Position numbers and translations under genes: made by a program
Notes under the pieces: generated by a model
Database searches by the model: none
What the model saw: only the letters and a program-made list of their open reading frames with translations
Told to the model about the DNA's origin: nothing
Part shown: positions 54,695 through 63,102 of the stretch, piece by piece
Numbering within the stretch: the first letter of the stretch is position 1
How the letters are laid out: each line of letters begins with the position of its first letter
Assembly: GCF_000293885.2 (NCBI RefSeq)
Contig: NZ_CP010945.1
Location: forward strand, 4,298,001 to 4,362,000
Direction: 5' to 3'
Origin: Pseudomonas fluorescens NCIMB 11764
GTDB taxonomy: Bacteria > Pseudomonadota > Gammaproteobacteria > Pseudomonadales > Pseudomonadaceae
Length of the DNA stretch: 64,000 nt

Positions 54695-55237
54695 TCACTC
54701 GCCTTTGATTGGCACGACTTTATCCGCTTTCATGGCTTCGGGCTTTTTCGGCAGCGAGATGCTCAGCACGCCTTTGCTGAAACTCGCGTCGATCTTCTCG
54801 GCATCGACACCTTTGGGCAAGTTGAACACCCGCTCGAAGGAGCCATAGTGACGCTCGCTGAGGTGATAGCCCTTCCTTTTTTCTTCCTTGTCCTCTTTCT
54901 TTTCGCCTTTGATGATCAGGCTGCCGTTGGACAGTTTGATCTCAATGTTTTTCTGATCCATACCGGGAAGCTCAGCTGTGATTTCGTAGCTTTTGTCTTT
55001 CTCGGAGATGTCCACGGCAGGCAGACCGTGACCGATCAGTTCGCGCCGCCAGAGCGGCTCGACATCGAATAACCCGCGACCGAATGGCGACAGCCCCGAG
55101 CCGCGATTGAAGTCTTCGAACAGGTGATCAACCTGCTGCCGGAGCTTTTCCAGAGGGCGCCAGAGGTCTGTTGTCACGGGATGCTGACTGGCTTTGTCGT
55201 CGCTATGAACCGGCACTTTTTTTTCACTGTTGCTCAT
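54695..55237 (-). CDS. Hsp20/alpha-crystallin small heat-shock protein
   Basis: The 180-residue protein has an N-terminal arm (DLWRPLEKLRQQVDHLFEDF), an alpha-crystallin domain (LPAVDISEKDKSYEITAELP; NIEIKLSNGSLIIKGEKKED; SERHYGSFERVFNLPKGVDA; FSKGVLSISLPKKPEA) and a short basic tail VVPIKGE. It holds unfolding proteins in the cytoplasm without ATP. ATG 55237 has GAGGAGGA. No promoter box of its own is seen; it lies 86 bp after the ArcD-like gene and probably shares its Anr-controlled transcript. A broken 3' copy abuts ackA at 39040-39113. Confidence 0.92.
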   Translation of the reverse strand: MSNSEKKVPVHSDDKASQHPVTTDLWRPLEKLRQQVDHLFEDFNRGSGLSPFGRGLFDVEPLWRRELIGHGLPAVDISEKDKSYEITAELPGMDQKNIEIKLSNGSLIIKGEKKEDKEEKRKGYHLSERHYGSFERVFNLPKGVDAEKIDASFSKGVLSISLPKKPEAMKADKVVPIKGE

Positions 55238-55323
55238 TTTGAATTCCTCCTCTTGGGTAATAGAGATGGATCGCAAACCGTTTGGCGGTCCACCACGACA
55301 GAACAAGCACGCAACACCGGGCC

Positions 55324-56817
55324 CTACAAGGTCAGTGTCCCGGACCACAGCATCCAGCCGGCAAAGGCTGCCGCCGTCCAGATAATGATTAACAGCCCCG
55401 TCTCGGGACCGCTGAGCGGTTGTCCCTGGCGAGCCTTCATGGTGGCCAGGTAAATCAACGAACCGGGGGCGTAGAGCAAAGCGCTGAGCAACATGTATTT
55501 AGGCCCGGCGGCATACAGCAGCCACACGCAATACAGCGTCGCGACCAAGGCAATGGCCATGTCGCGCAGTTGCTGGCCTCGGTGGCCGGCGTAGGTCTCG
55601 CCCTGCCAGGTCAGTTTCAGCGCGTACAGACCGCTGAACAGGTACGGCAGCAGAATCATCGAGGTGGCCAGGGAAATCAGCGCGAGGTAACTGGCGCTCG
55701 AGTACAGCGTCAGCAACAGGAACAGTTGAATGCAGCCGTTGGTGATCCACAGCGCATTGGCTGGCACACCCTGGGTGTTTTCCACGGCGAATGGCCCCGG
55801 CATGACCTTTTCCTTGGCCGGTGTGAACACCGATTCCGCTGCCAGCAATGTCCAGGCGAGCAGGGCGCCACCCACCGAAATGATCAAGCCGATGCTGATC
55901 AGCACCGCGCCCCACGGTCCGGCGACCGCCTGAAGCACGCCCGCCATCGAGGGGTTTTTCAAGGCGGCCAGTTCCGGTTGTTTGAGAATGCCCAGCGACA
56001 GCAGTGACACCGCAATCAGCAGCAACAGGGTGATGACAAAACCGATGACCGTGGCGCGACCGACATTGGCCCGTTCTGCCGCACGGGCGGAGAACACGTT
56101 GGCGCCTTCGATCCCGATGAACACCCAGACGGTCACCAGCATGGTGCTTTTGACTTGATCGAGGGTGCTGCCCAGTGCGGGCGAACCCCAGAAATCGACG
56201 TTGAAGGTTTCACGCTGGAAAGCGGCGATCACCAGGCCGATAAACAGCAGCAACGGAACGATCTTGGCTACCGTGGTCAACGCGTTGGCCCGGGCCGCGG
56301 TGCGCATCCCTCTGAGGATCATCCAGTGCAACGACCACAGCACCACGGACGCGCCGGCAATCGCCGCTTTGTTGTTGCCTTCACCGAACAGCGGGAAGAA
56401 GTAACTCAGCGCCGCGAACAAAATCACCAGGTAGCTGACGTTGCCGATCCAGGCGCTGATCCAGTAGCCCCAGGCGGAGTTGAAGCCAAGGAACTCGCCG
56501 CCTAATGCGCGGGCGTAGGCGAATACACCGTTGTCCAGGGCAGGTTGGCGGTTGGACAGGGTTTGGTAGACCAAAGCGAGCGACAGCATGCCGACGCCCG
56601 TGATCAGCCAGCCAATCAGGATCGCCCCGGCCCCCGCACTGGCCGCCATGTTCTGCGGCAGGCTGAAAATGCCGCTGCCAATCATCGAACCGACCACCAG
56701 GGCAATCAGCAGGCTCAAAGACAGGCGCTTGGGTTCCACCTTTCGCAAACTGCCTGCAAGGGGTTGTGTGGCAGTCGGCGGAATGACCGGTTGGGTGCCT
56801 TGCAGATGCGTAGCCAT
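55324..56817 (-). CDS. arcD: Basic amino acid antiporter (ArcD-like, APC family)
   Basis: The 497-residue protein has about 12 membrane helices. Family marks are LSLLIALVVGSMIGSGIFSL, FLGFNSAWGYWISAWIGNVS, VWVFIGIEGANVFSARAAER and AWTLLAAESVFTPAKEKVMP. It resembles arginine/ornithine exchangers of the basic amino acid/polyamine antiporter group. Arginine/ornithine exchange feeds anaerobic ATP formation by the deiminase pathway, but arcABC is not in the window, so the substrate is inferred. ATG 56817 has GGAGGC. An Anr-type box is 92 bp upstream. Confidence 0.82.
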   Translation of the reverse strand: MATHLQGTQPVIPPTATQPLAGSLRKVEPKRLSLSLLIALVVGSMIGSGIFSLPQNMAASAGAGAILIGWLITGVGMLSLALVYQTLSNRQPALDNGVFAYARALGGEFLGFNSAWGYWISAWIGNVSYLVILFAALSYFFPLFGEGNNKAAIAGASVVLWSLHWMILRGMRTAARANALTTVAKIVPLLLFIGLVIAAFQRETFNVDFWGSPALGSTLDQVKSTMLVTVWVFIGIEGANVFSARAAERANVGRATVIGFVITLLLLIAVSLLSLGILKQPELAALKNPSMAGVLQAVAGPWGAVLISIGLIISVGGALLAWTLLAAESVFTPAKEKVMPGPFAVENTQGVPANALWITNGCIQLFLLLTLYSSASYLALISLATSMILLPYLFSGLYALKLTWQGETYAGHRGQQLRDMAIALVATLYCVWLLYAAGPKYMLLSALLYAPGSLIYLATMKARQGQPLSGPETGLLIIIWTAAAFAGWMLWSGTLTL

Positions 56818-56908
56818 GGGAGCCTCCACGAAACGAAAGTTTCTGCACACATCGAATGCGATGGTGCGAATGCTGACTCTAATTTCTACGTGTCCGTCCA
56901 AGGCGTGT

Positions 56909-56922
56909 TTGATTTAGATCAG
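56909..56922. promoter_or_regulatory. Anr/FNR-type box TTGAT-N4-ATCAG
   Basis: Nine of ten positions. It lies 92 bp before the ArcD-like/hsp20 unit (minus) and 171 bp before the P1B ATPase (plus). Confidence 0.72.
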
Positions 56923-57092
56923 TAAGACGGCATACGCCTGGTTTGTGCGGGCACAACCAGCACTTAGGGTGTGTCCGCCGCCGAAATTCAGGCGCCCCGG
57001 GGACACGAAAGACATTCGCGTCCTAAGCTCTACCTCGATGCCAGATATTTTTACAGCGAGGCCTGCAAATCGCTTTCGAGGAACTCACTTCG

Positions 57093-59375
57093 ATGCTCAG
57101 TAAGTGGCTGGACCCCGTTCTGTTGCTGCTCACCGCACTGACGCTGCTGGCCGGCGGCATTGCGTATGTTGCGCAAGAACCTGATTGGGCATCGAGGTGC
57201 TGGGCCGCAGGAAGCCTGGTGATGGCTGCGGTACTGCTCGTTGAAATCGCCAGGCGCCTGGCCCGGCGCGAGGCCGGTGTCGACCTGATCGCGCTGCTGT
57301 CGATCACTGCCGCCCTGGTCTTTGAGCAGACACTGGTGGCGGCGGTGATTGCCTTGATGCTGGCGACCGGACGGACCCTGGAGTTTTTCACCAGGCAACG
57401 CGCTGACCGTGAGCTGCGTGCGCTCATCGACCGGGCGCCACGCTTTGCCTGGCTGCAGGAGGAGGGCGGCTTGCGTGAGGTCCCCGTTGAGCAGGTCCAG
57501 CCGCATCAAACATTGCTGGTGCGGCTGGGGGAGGTGATACCGGTCGACGGTCGGCTGCTAAGTCCTGCGGCGATTCTGGACGAATCGGCGCTCAGTGGTG
57601 AGTCGCTGCCCGTCACCCGTCGAGAAGGTGAGCAACTGCCCAGCGGCGTTTCCAATGTCGGTGCGCCCATCCTGCTGATCGCCACCCGAACAGCCGCACA
57701 GAGTACCTACGCCGGCATCGTGCGGCTGGCCGAGGAGGCACGTCGTTCGCGCGCACCTTTCGTGCGACTGGCCGACCGCTATGCCTTGTTCTTCATCCCG
57801 CTGACATTGCTGATTGCCGGATTGGCCTGGCAATTGAGCGGCGATCCTTTGCGAGCGTTGGCGGTTCTGGTGGTGGCCACGCCTTGCCCTTTGATTCTGG
57901 CGGTGCCGATTGCCTTCATGTCAGGTATTTCGAGGGCGGCGCGGCGCGGGATCCTGATCAAGGACGGCGCGACCCTGGAAGCGCTGGCCGGGGTCAAGCA
58001 GGTGTTTCTCGACAAGACCGGCACGCTGACCAGCGGCCATGCCCGCCTGCAGTCGATAGAGGTCAACGGGTTGGGCGATCCGCAACGCCTGCTCGGCCTG
58101 GCCGCTTCGCTGGCGCAAGCCTCGACGCATCCTGTTTGCCAGGCAATTGTTGAAGCGGCGCATCAGCGTCAATTGTCGCTCAGTGTCCCGCAGGCGGTAG
58201 AAGAAAGCCCAGGCTCCGGGCTTTGTGGGCGCGTCGATGGCGTGCAGGTGCGTTTCGGCACCTTGCCTTTTGCTCACAAAGACGCCGCTGCAACCGACTG
58301 GGTCGCCGCGATGCTGCGCCACATGGATTACCTGGCATGCAGCGGAAGCTTCATCGACGTGGACGGGGAACTCGCGGGCCTGCTGGTTTTCTCGGACAAG
58401 GTTCGGCGCGAAACGCCGCAGACGCTGCGTCGACTGCGCAATAGAGGCATCGAAAAGATCGTCATGCTCACCGGGGATCGCCTGGAAACTGCGGAGATGA
58501 TTGCGCTGTCTGCCGGGATTGACGAGTTGCGTGCCGGGTTGACCCCTGAGGAAAAAGTGCGAGCTGTACAGCAAGGTTGCCTGCACACCAGCACACTGAT
58601 GGTCGGCGATGGCATCAACGATGCTCCCGCGCTGGCGGCGGCCAACGTCGGCGTGGCCATGGGGGCGGGCGGTGCCACGGCTTCTGCGCAAGCCGCTGGC
58701 GTTGTGCTGTTGGTGGATCGCCTGGATCGCTTGGTCGAGGCGTTGGACATTGCCCGACGAACCCTCTATATCGCACGCCAAGGCGTGCTGGTCGGTATGG
58801 GGATGTCATTGCTGGCCATGGCAGCGGCAGCCCTCGGCTATCTGCCGCCGCTGATTGGCGCCGTGGTGCAGGAGGGCATTGACGTGGTGATCATCATTAA
58901 CGCCTTGCGGGCATTGGGGCCGTCGTGGGAGCTGAGGAAACGAAAGCTTGCCGCAGAGCATATCGATCGCCTGCAAGATGAACACCAGCAACTCGCCGCC
59001 GTACTGAGCGATCTGCACCAACTGGCCAATGACTTTGCCCAGCGCCCACTTGCGCAAGCACAGACCGACCTGATGCAACTGGTCGACAAGTTGCAAACAT
59101 CACTGGCGGAGCATGAACGCGAAGATGAAAACACACTGTACCCGCTGTTGACGCGAAGCATGCCGGGCGAGGATCCGATGTCGGCGATGAGCCACGCACA
59201 CCGGGAGATTTTTCGCCTTATCCACTTACTGGCGCGCATGAGCAGCGACTTCAGTTCCGCCCCCGCAACGGCATCAGCTGATGAGATTCAGCATCAGCTG
59301 ATTCGCCTGGATACCCTCGTGCGACTGCACTTTGATCAGGAGGAGGAACTGTTTCGTTATCTGGACTGGCGCTAG
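57093..59375 (+). CDS. P1B-type metal ATPase with C-terminal hemerythrin-like domain
   Basis: The 760-residue protein has P1B membrane helices and an actuator loop (DESALSGESLPVTRREG). The metal-site motif is VVATPCPLILAVPIAFMSGI (Cys265 in TPCPL). VFLDKTGTLTSGH carries phosphorylated Asp307, followed by MVGDGINDAPALAAANVGVA. Residues about 635-760 form a hemerythrin-like four-helix domain with HEREDENTLYPLL, SHAHREIFRLIHLLAR and LHFDQEEELFRYLDW (di-iron ligand pattern). There is no N-terminal CxxC metal domain. P1B-5 pumps with this architecture (for example S. meliloti Nia) are linked to Ni/Fe export. The hemerythrin part may sense oxygen or iron. An Anr-type box lies 171 bp upstream. Confidence 0.88.
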   Translation: MLSKWLDPVLLLLTALTLLAGGIAYVAQEPDWASRCWAAGSLVMAAVLLVEIARRLARREAGVDLIALLSITAALVFEQTLVAAVIALMLATGRTLEFFTRQRADRELRALIDRAPRFAWLQEEGGLREVPVEQVQPHQTLLVRLGEVIPVDGRLLSPAAILDESALSGESLPVTRREGEQLPSGVSNVGAPILLIATRTAAQSTYAGIVRLAEEARRSRAPFVRLADRYALFFIPLTLLIAGLAWQLSGDPLRALAVLVVATPCPLILAVPIAFMSGISRAARRGILIKDGATLEALAGVKQVFLDKTGTLTSGHARLQSIEVNGLGDPQRLLGLAASLAQASTHPVCQAIVEAAHQRQLSLSVPQAVEESPGSGLCGRVDGVQVRFGTLPFAHKDAAATDWVAAMLRHMDYLACSGSFIDVDGELAGLLVFSDKVRRETPQTLRRLRNRGIEKIVMLTGDRLETAEMIALSAGIDELRAGLTPEEKVRAVQQGCLHTSTLMVGDGINDAPALAAANVGVAMGAGGATASAQAAGVVLLVDRLDRLVEALDIARRTLYIARQGVLVGMGMSLLAMAAAALGYLPPLIGAVVQEGIDVVIIINALRALGPSWELRKRKLAAEHIDRLQDEHQQLAAVLSDLHQLANDFAQRPLAQAQTDLMQLVDKLQTSLAEHEREDENTLYPLLTRSMPGEDPMSAMSHAHREIFRLIHLLARMSSDFSSAPATASADEIQHQLIRLDTLVRLHFDQEEELFRYLDWR

Positions 59376-59438
59376 ACAGGCGAGTCAGGCACAAAACACC
59401 CGACTCGTCCCCTGACGTTTCGAACGTCCAGATCGGGT

Positions 59439-60368
59439 TTATTCCTCAATCAATTCCTGTGGCGAAACCACCCAGACGCTACACGGCATCTTGTACAGCA
59501 GATGTTCCACTGTACTGCCGACCAACCTGTCCATGACACGACGCCCGGCCCGGCCCATGACAATCATGTCGATGTCATAAGCGGTTGCGTAGCTGCCAAG
59601 CACCTTGGCCGGGTTGCCCATGATCATGTGCTGGCGCTCCGGCGGGATGCCGTTGCGCTCCGACAGTTCGCGGAAGGCATCAGCCTGTGCATCGAACAGG
59701 GTTTTGGCTTTGCTGGAAGAGAAAAACGTCGAGCCATCGCGGAAACCGAATTCATCCGCACTCATGGATGAAAGATCATGGGCATAGATGACGTCGAGTT
59801 CTGCATGACAGGTGCTCGCCAGTTTTGCGGCATCTTGCAGAATCCTGTCATTGAAACCCTCGTACTGCCCATCGCGATGGAAAGGGTCGACGGCTGCGAC
59901 GATCTTGCGCGGCAAGGCGTGGCGCATATTGCTGACAAAATGCAAAGGCACCGGGCATTCGCGCAGCAGATGAATATCCAGCGGAGTAAACATCAGGCGT
60001 GACAGGAGCGATTCGTGTTCCAGCCCCTTGATCAGCGCCGCCATGGGCTGTTCTTTGAGATGGATGAGGATTTCCTGCAAGGGTCTTTCCACCCAGACCA
60101 CTTCAGTGGTGACGTGTACGCCGATTTTGCGCAACGGACGAGCCTGGTCCTCCAGCCATTGGCGATGGCGTTCAACGTAGCCCAGTCGCATCTGTTCCAG
60201 CGCTTGTTCATTGACCATTCCGGCGGTCGCCAGCCCTTCGAGATAGTCGAACGCCACGATGTGCAATGACGCGTCCGACGCTTTGGCCAGCGCGGCGGCC
60301 CGGTCGAAAGCGGGGCTGTTTTCCATCAAGGGCGAGGCGACCAACATGAAACGCGTTTGATCAGGCAT
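59439..60368 (-). CDS. Universal stress protein, two Usp domains (no. 4)
   Basis: The 309-residue protein has two Usp domains: MPDQTRFMLVASPLMENSPA, second domain from LPRKIVAAVDPFHRDGQYEG, ending MIVMGRAGRRVMDRLVGSTV then EHLLYKMPCSVWVV. The ATG at 60368 has GGGAGA at 6 nt; the ATG at 60374 is too close to it. It is more similar in its first domain to no. 5 (PAFDRAAALA; IVAFDY) than to nos. 1-3, so the island has at least two Usp subgroups. An Anr-type box lies 103 bp upstream. Confidence 0.88.
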   Translation of the reverse strand: MPDQTRFMLVASPLMENSPAFDRAAALAKASDASLHIVAFDYLEGLATAGMVNEQALEQMRLGYVERHRQWLEDQARPLRKIGVHVTTEVVWVERPLQEILIHLKEQPMAALIKGLEHESLLSRLMFTPLDIHLLRECPVPLHFVSNMRHALPRKIVAAVDPFHRDGQYEGFNDRILQDAAKLASTCHAELDVIYAHDLSSMSADEFGFRDGSTFFSSSKAKTLFDAQADAFRELSERNGIPPERQHMIMGNPAKVLGSYATAYDIDMIVMGRAGRRVMDRLVGSTVEHLLYKMPCSVWVVSPQELIEE

Positions 60369-60470
60369 GACCATTCTCCCGTGGATAATCGTGCAAGTGC
60401 TTGCCAATGCAGCGATGCAATTGGGAAGTGAAGCTTTGCGATGATCATGCGGCCGGTCGGGGAAGGGGGA

Positions 60471-60484
60471 TTGATCTTTGTCAA
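60471..60484. promoter_or_regulatory. Anr/FNR-type box TTGAT-N4-GTCAA
   Basis: Nine of ten positions, with the same spacer (CTTT) as the box at 28246. It lies 103 bp before stress protein no. 4 (minus). Confidence 0.75.
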
Positions 60485-60548
60485 ACGCGAGGGGCAATGA
60501 CCCTGTCGCCCGACGTACGGTTATCCGCTGCGTTCAGAGACCAAATTG

Positions 60549-60562
60549 TTGACCATTGTCAA
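60549..60562. promoter_or_regulatory. Anr/FNR-type box TTGAC-N4-GTCAA
   Basis: A perfect dyad with both T/A inner positions changed to C/G, so eight of ten. It lies 77 bp before the alcohol dehydrogenase. Confidence 0.6.
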
Positions 60563-60638
60563 CCTGTCGTCTGGCATCCCGGCGCAGTCTTGGCGGCGTG
60601 CTGAACGCTTGCGCACGCAGAACGAAAGAGGGATCACC

Positions 60639-61712
60639 ATGGCGACCATGAAAGCGGCAGTTTTCGTTGAAAAAAACCGGATCGTGCTGCAGGACAAGCC
60701 CGTCCCCGAGGTCGGGCCGCTGGATGCACTGGTCCGTATCACCACCACGACCCTTTGCGGTACCGACGTGCACATCTTGCGCGGCGAATACCCGGTGGCC
60801 AAAGGGCTGACCGTGGGTCATGAGCCGGTGGGTGTCATCGAACGGCTGGGCTCCCAGGTGCGCGGCTTCGTCGAGGGGCAGCGAGTCATTGCCGGCGCCA
60901 TCACGCCCAGCGGGCAGAGTTACGCGTGCCTGTGCGGCTGTGCCTCGCAGGATGGCCCTGACACCCGTCATGGCTTTCGCGCCACGGGTGGCTGGAAATT
61001 CGGCAACATCATTGATGGCTGCCAGGCCGAGTACGTGCTGGTGCCGGACGCAATTGCCAATTTATGCCCGATTCCCGACGGCCTCAGCGATGAGCAGGTG
61101 CTGATGTGCCCGGACATCATGTCCACCGGTTTTTCCGGGGCGGAGCGCGGCGAGGTGAGCATCGGCGATACCGTTGCCGTTTTTGCCCTCGGGCCGATTG
61201 GCCTCTGCGCAGTGGCCGGCGCGCGTCTGAAGGGCGCGACGACCATCATTGGCGTCGATGCCGTGGCCGAGCGCATGAGCGTTGCGCGGCAGTTGGGCGC
61301 GACCCATGTGGTCAATTTCAAGGACGGCAACGTCGTCGAGCAAATCATGGCCCTGACCGATGGCCGTGGCGTCGATGTGTCCATTGAGGCGCTGGGCACC
61401 CAAGGGACGTTCGAGTCTGCACTGCGGGTGTTGCGTCCGGGTGGCCGGCTGTCGAGCCTCGGGGTTTATTCCACTGACCTGCGCATTCCGCTCGATGCCT
61501 TCGCCGCAGGACTGGGGGACTTGAGCATCGTCACCACCCTGTGTCCCGGCGGCAAAGAACGCATGCGTCGCTTGATGGCGGTGGTGAACAGCGGCGGTGT
61601 CGACCTGTCTCCCCTGGTGACTCACCGTTTCAAACTCGACGACATTGAAGCGGCTTATGAGTTGTTCGCTCACCAGCGGGACGGTGTGATGAAGGTGGCG
61701 ATTACGCCGTGA
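60639..61712 (+). CDS. Zinc-dependent alcohol dehydrogenase
   Basis: The 357-residue MDR-type enzyme has the catalytic zinc ligands in TTTLCGTDVHIL (Cys) and VGHEPVGVIERLG (His, Glu). A modified Cys loop (CLCGCASQDG) stands where the structural zinc lobe normally lies. The NAD-binding segment is VAVFALGPIGLCAVAGARLK then IGVDAVAERMSVARQLGATH. It should interconvert an alcohol and aldehyde with NAD(H), regenerating NAD+ when oxygen is short. ATG 60639 has AGAGGG. The MgtC/DUF4010 gene begins 49 bp after it, probably on the same transcript. Confidence 0.88.
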   Translation: MATMKAAVFVEKNRIVLQDKPVPEVGPLDALVRITTTTLCGTDVHILRGEYPVAKGLTVGHEPVGVIERLGSQVRGFVEGQRVIAGAITPSGQSYACLCGCASQDGPDTRHGFRATGGWKFGNIIDGCQAEYVLVPDAIANLCPIPDGLSDEQVLMCPDIMSTGFSGAERGEVSIGDTVAVFALGPIGLCAVAGARLKGATTIIGVDAVAERMSVARQLGATHVVNFKDGNVVEQIMALTDGRGVDVSIEALGTQGTFESALRVLRPGGRLSSLGVYSTDLRIPLDAFAAGLGDLSIVTTLCPGGKERMRRLMAVVNSGGVDLSPLVTHRFKLDDIEAAYELFAHQRDGVMKVAITP

Positions 61713-61761
61713 GGAAGGTGATTCCGGCCAGGAAGGCAACGCCTGCGCAGATGACCAACCC

Positions 61762-63000
61762 ATGAATGAAACCCTCGGCATGACGGGAGCAGCGGCGGCG
61801 CTGGGAATCGGCATGCTCGTTGGTCTTGAGCGCGAGCGGCACAAAGGACAAGGAGAGAGCCGTGCCTGTGCCGGGTTGCGCACCTTCGCGATTACCGCGC
61901 TGTTGGGCTATGTGGCGATGCAGGTCGGCGGCGGTCTGCTGGTAGGCATCGTGGCGGTCACGCTGGGCTTGCTGGTCACCGTGGCGTACTGGCGCAGCCT
62001 GAGCGATGACCCGGGCGTGACCAGCGAAGTCGCATTGCTCACCGTGTTGGTCCTGGGGGCACTGTGTAGCACCAGGCTCGAACTGGCCATTGCCATTGCC
62101 GTGGTGGTGACGGGGTTGTTGACGTATCGACAGAAGCTGCACCACTTTGCCCGTAGCCAGTTGACTGATGCGGAGATGCGCGACGGTCTGGTCCTGCTGA
62201 CTGCCGCACTGGTGGTGCTGCCACTGGTGCCTGATCGCTTCATTGGCCCCTATGCCGCCATCAATCTGCGCACCATTTGCACCCTGACGGTGTTGCTCAT
62301 GGTGGTGGGCGCGGTGGGGCATGTTGCTGTTCGTACGTTGGGTACCCGTTATGGCTATGCGATCAGCGCCATTGCCTCCGGATTTGCCTCGAGCACCGTG
62401 ACCATCGCCGCTATGGGCCACATTGCCGCCAAGGAGCCGGACAACATCAAGGTCTTGAGCGCAGCGGCGATATTCTCCAACCTCGCGACCTTCATCCAGG
62501 TCGGCCTGATCCTGGGCACGGTCGACACCGATCTGTTACGTCATATCTGGGCCCCGTTAATGTGCGGTGCTGCCGCCACGGCGCTGTATGGCCTGTGCTT
62601 GATGTTTCCCCGGCCTGCGACCGGCGTGAGCCAACCGATCAAGGTCGGCGGTGCGTTTAATCTCAAGCTGGCCCTGCTCGTCACATTGACCATGACCGGC
62701 ATCGCTTTCCTGTCGTCGGTGATGCTCAGCCTCTACGGCGAAGTGGGCGTGATGCTGACGGCGACCTTGACCGGCTTTGCCGATGCCCACTCCTCGACAG
62801 CGTCGATTGCCACATTAGCCAAGTCGGGCCAGATGCCGTTCGACGCCATTGCCGTCCCGACGTTAATCGCCGTCAGCAGTAACTCCCTGAGCAAATGCCT
62901 GGTGGCGTGGGTCAGTGGCGGTCGACCGTTCGCCGCTTATCTCATCCCGGGGCAGGTATTGCTGACGCTGGCGATGTGGGCCGGAATCTTGCTGCTCTGA
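61762..63000 (+). CDS. MgtC/SapB-DUF4010 membrane protein
   Basis: The 412-residue polytopic protein has an N-terminal MgtC/SapB-type segment (AAALGIGMLVGLERERHKGQ; AGLRTFAITALLGYVAM) and a C-terminal DUF4010 domain of several helices (GYAISAIASGFASSTVTIAA; LTGFADAHSSTASIATLAKS). Function is unknown; MgtC proteins modulate Mg2+ homeostasis and ATP synthase in pathogens. Its place with the Mg-type ATPase fusion in the same island is notable. It follows the alcohol dehydrogenase with a 49-bp gap. Confidence 0.85.
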   Translation: MNETLGMTGAAAALGIGMLVGLERERHKGQGESRACAGLRTFAITALLGYVAMQVGGGLLVGIVAVTLGLLVTVAYWRSLSDDPGVTSEVALLTVLVLGALCSTRLELAIAIAVVVTGLLTYRQKLHHFARSQLTDAEMRDGLVLLTAALVVLPLVPDRFIGPYAAINLRTICTLTVLLMVVGAVGHVAVRTLGTRYGYAISAIASGFASSTVTIAAMGHIAAKEPDNIKVLSAAAIFSNLATFIQVGLILGTVDTDLLRHIWAPLMCGAAATALYGLCLMFPRPATGVSQPIKVGGAFNLKLALLVTLTMTGIAFLSSVMLSLYGEVGVMLTATLTGFADAHSSTASIATLAKSGQMPFDAIAVPTLIAVSSNSLSKCLVAWVSGGRPFAAYLIPGQVLLTLAMWAGILLL

Positions 63001-63019
63001 AGGTACATCTCGCGTTGGG

Positions 63020-63033
63020 CTGATAAAGATCAA
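63020..63033. promoter_or_regulatory. Anr/FNR-type box CTGAT-N4-ATCAA
   Basis: Nine of ten positions, 70 bp before stress protein no. 5. Confidence 0.7.
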
Positions 63034-63102
63034 GTTGACTGAATCGGGACCGCTCAATCTGTATGCCTACGCAATCCAGAAGGCCGTATGCCGAGGTGTC
63101 CA

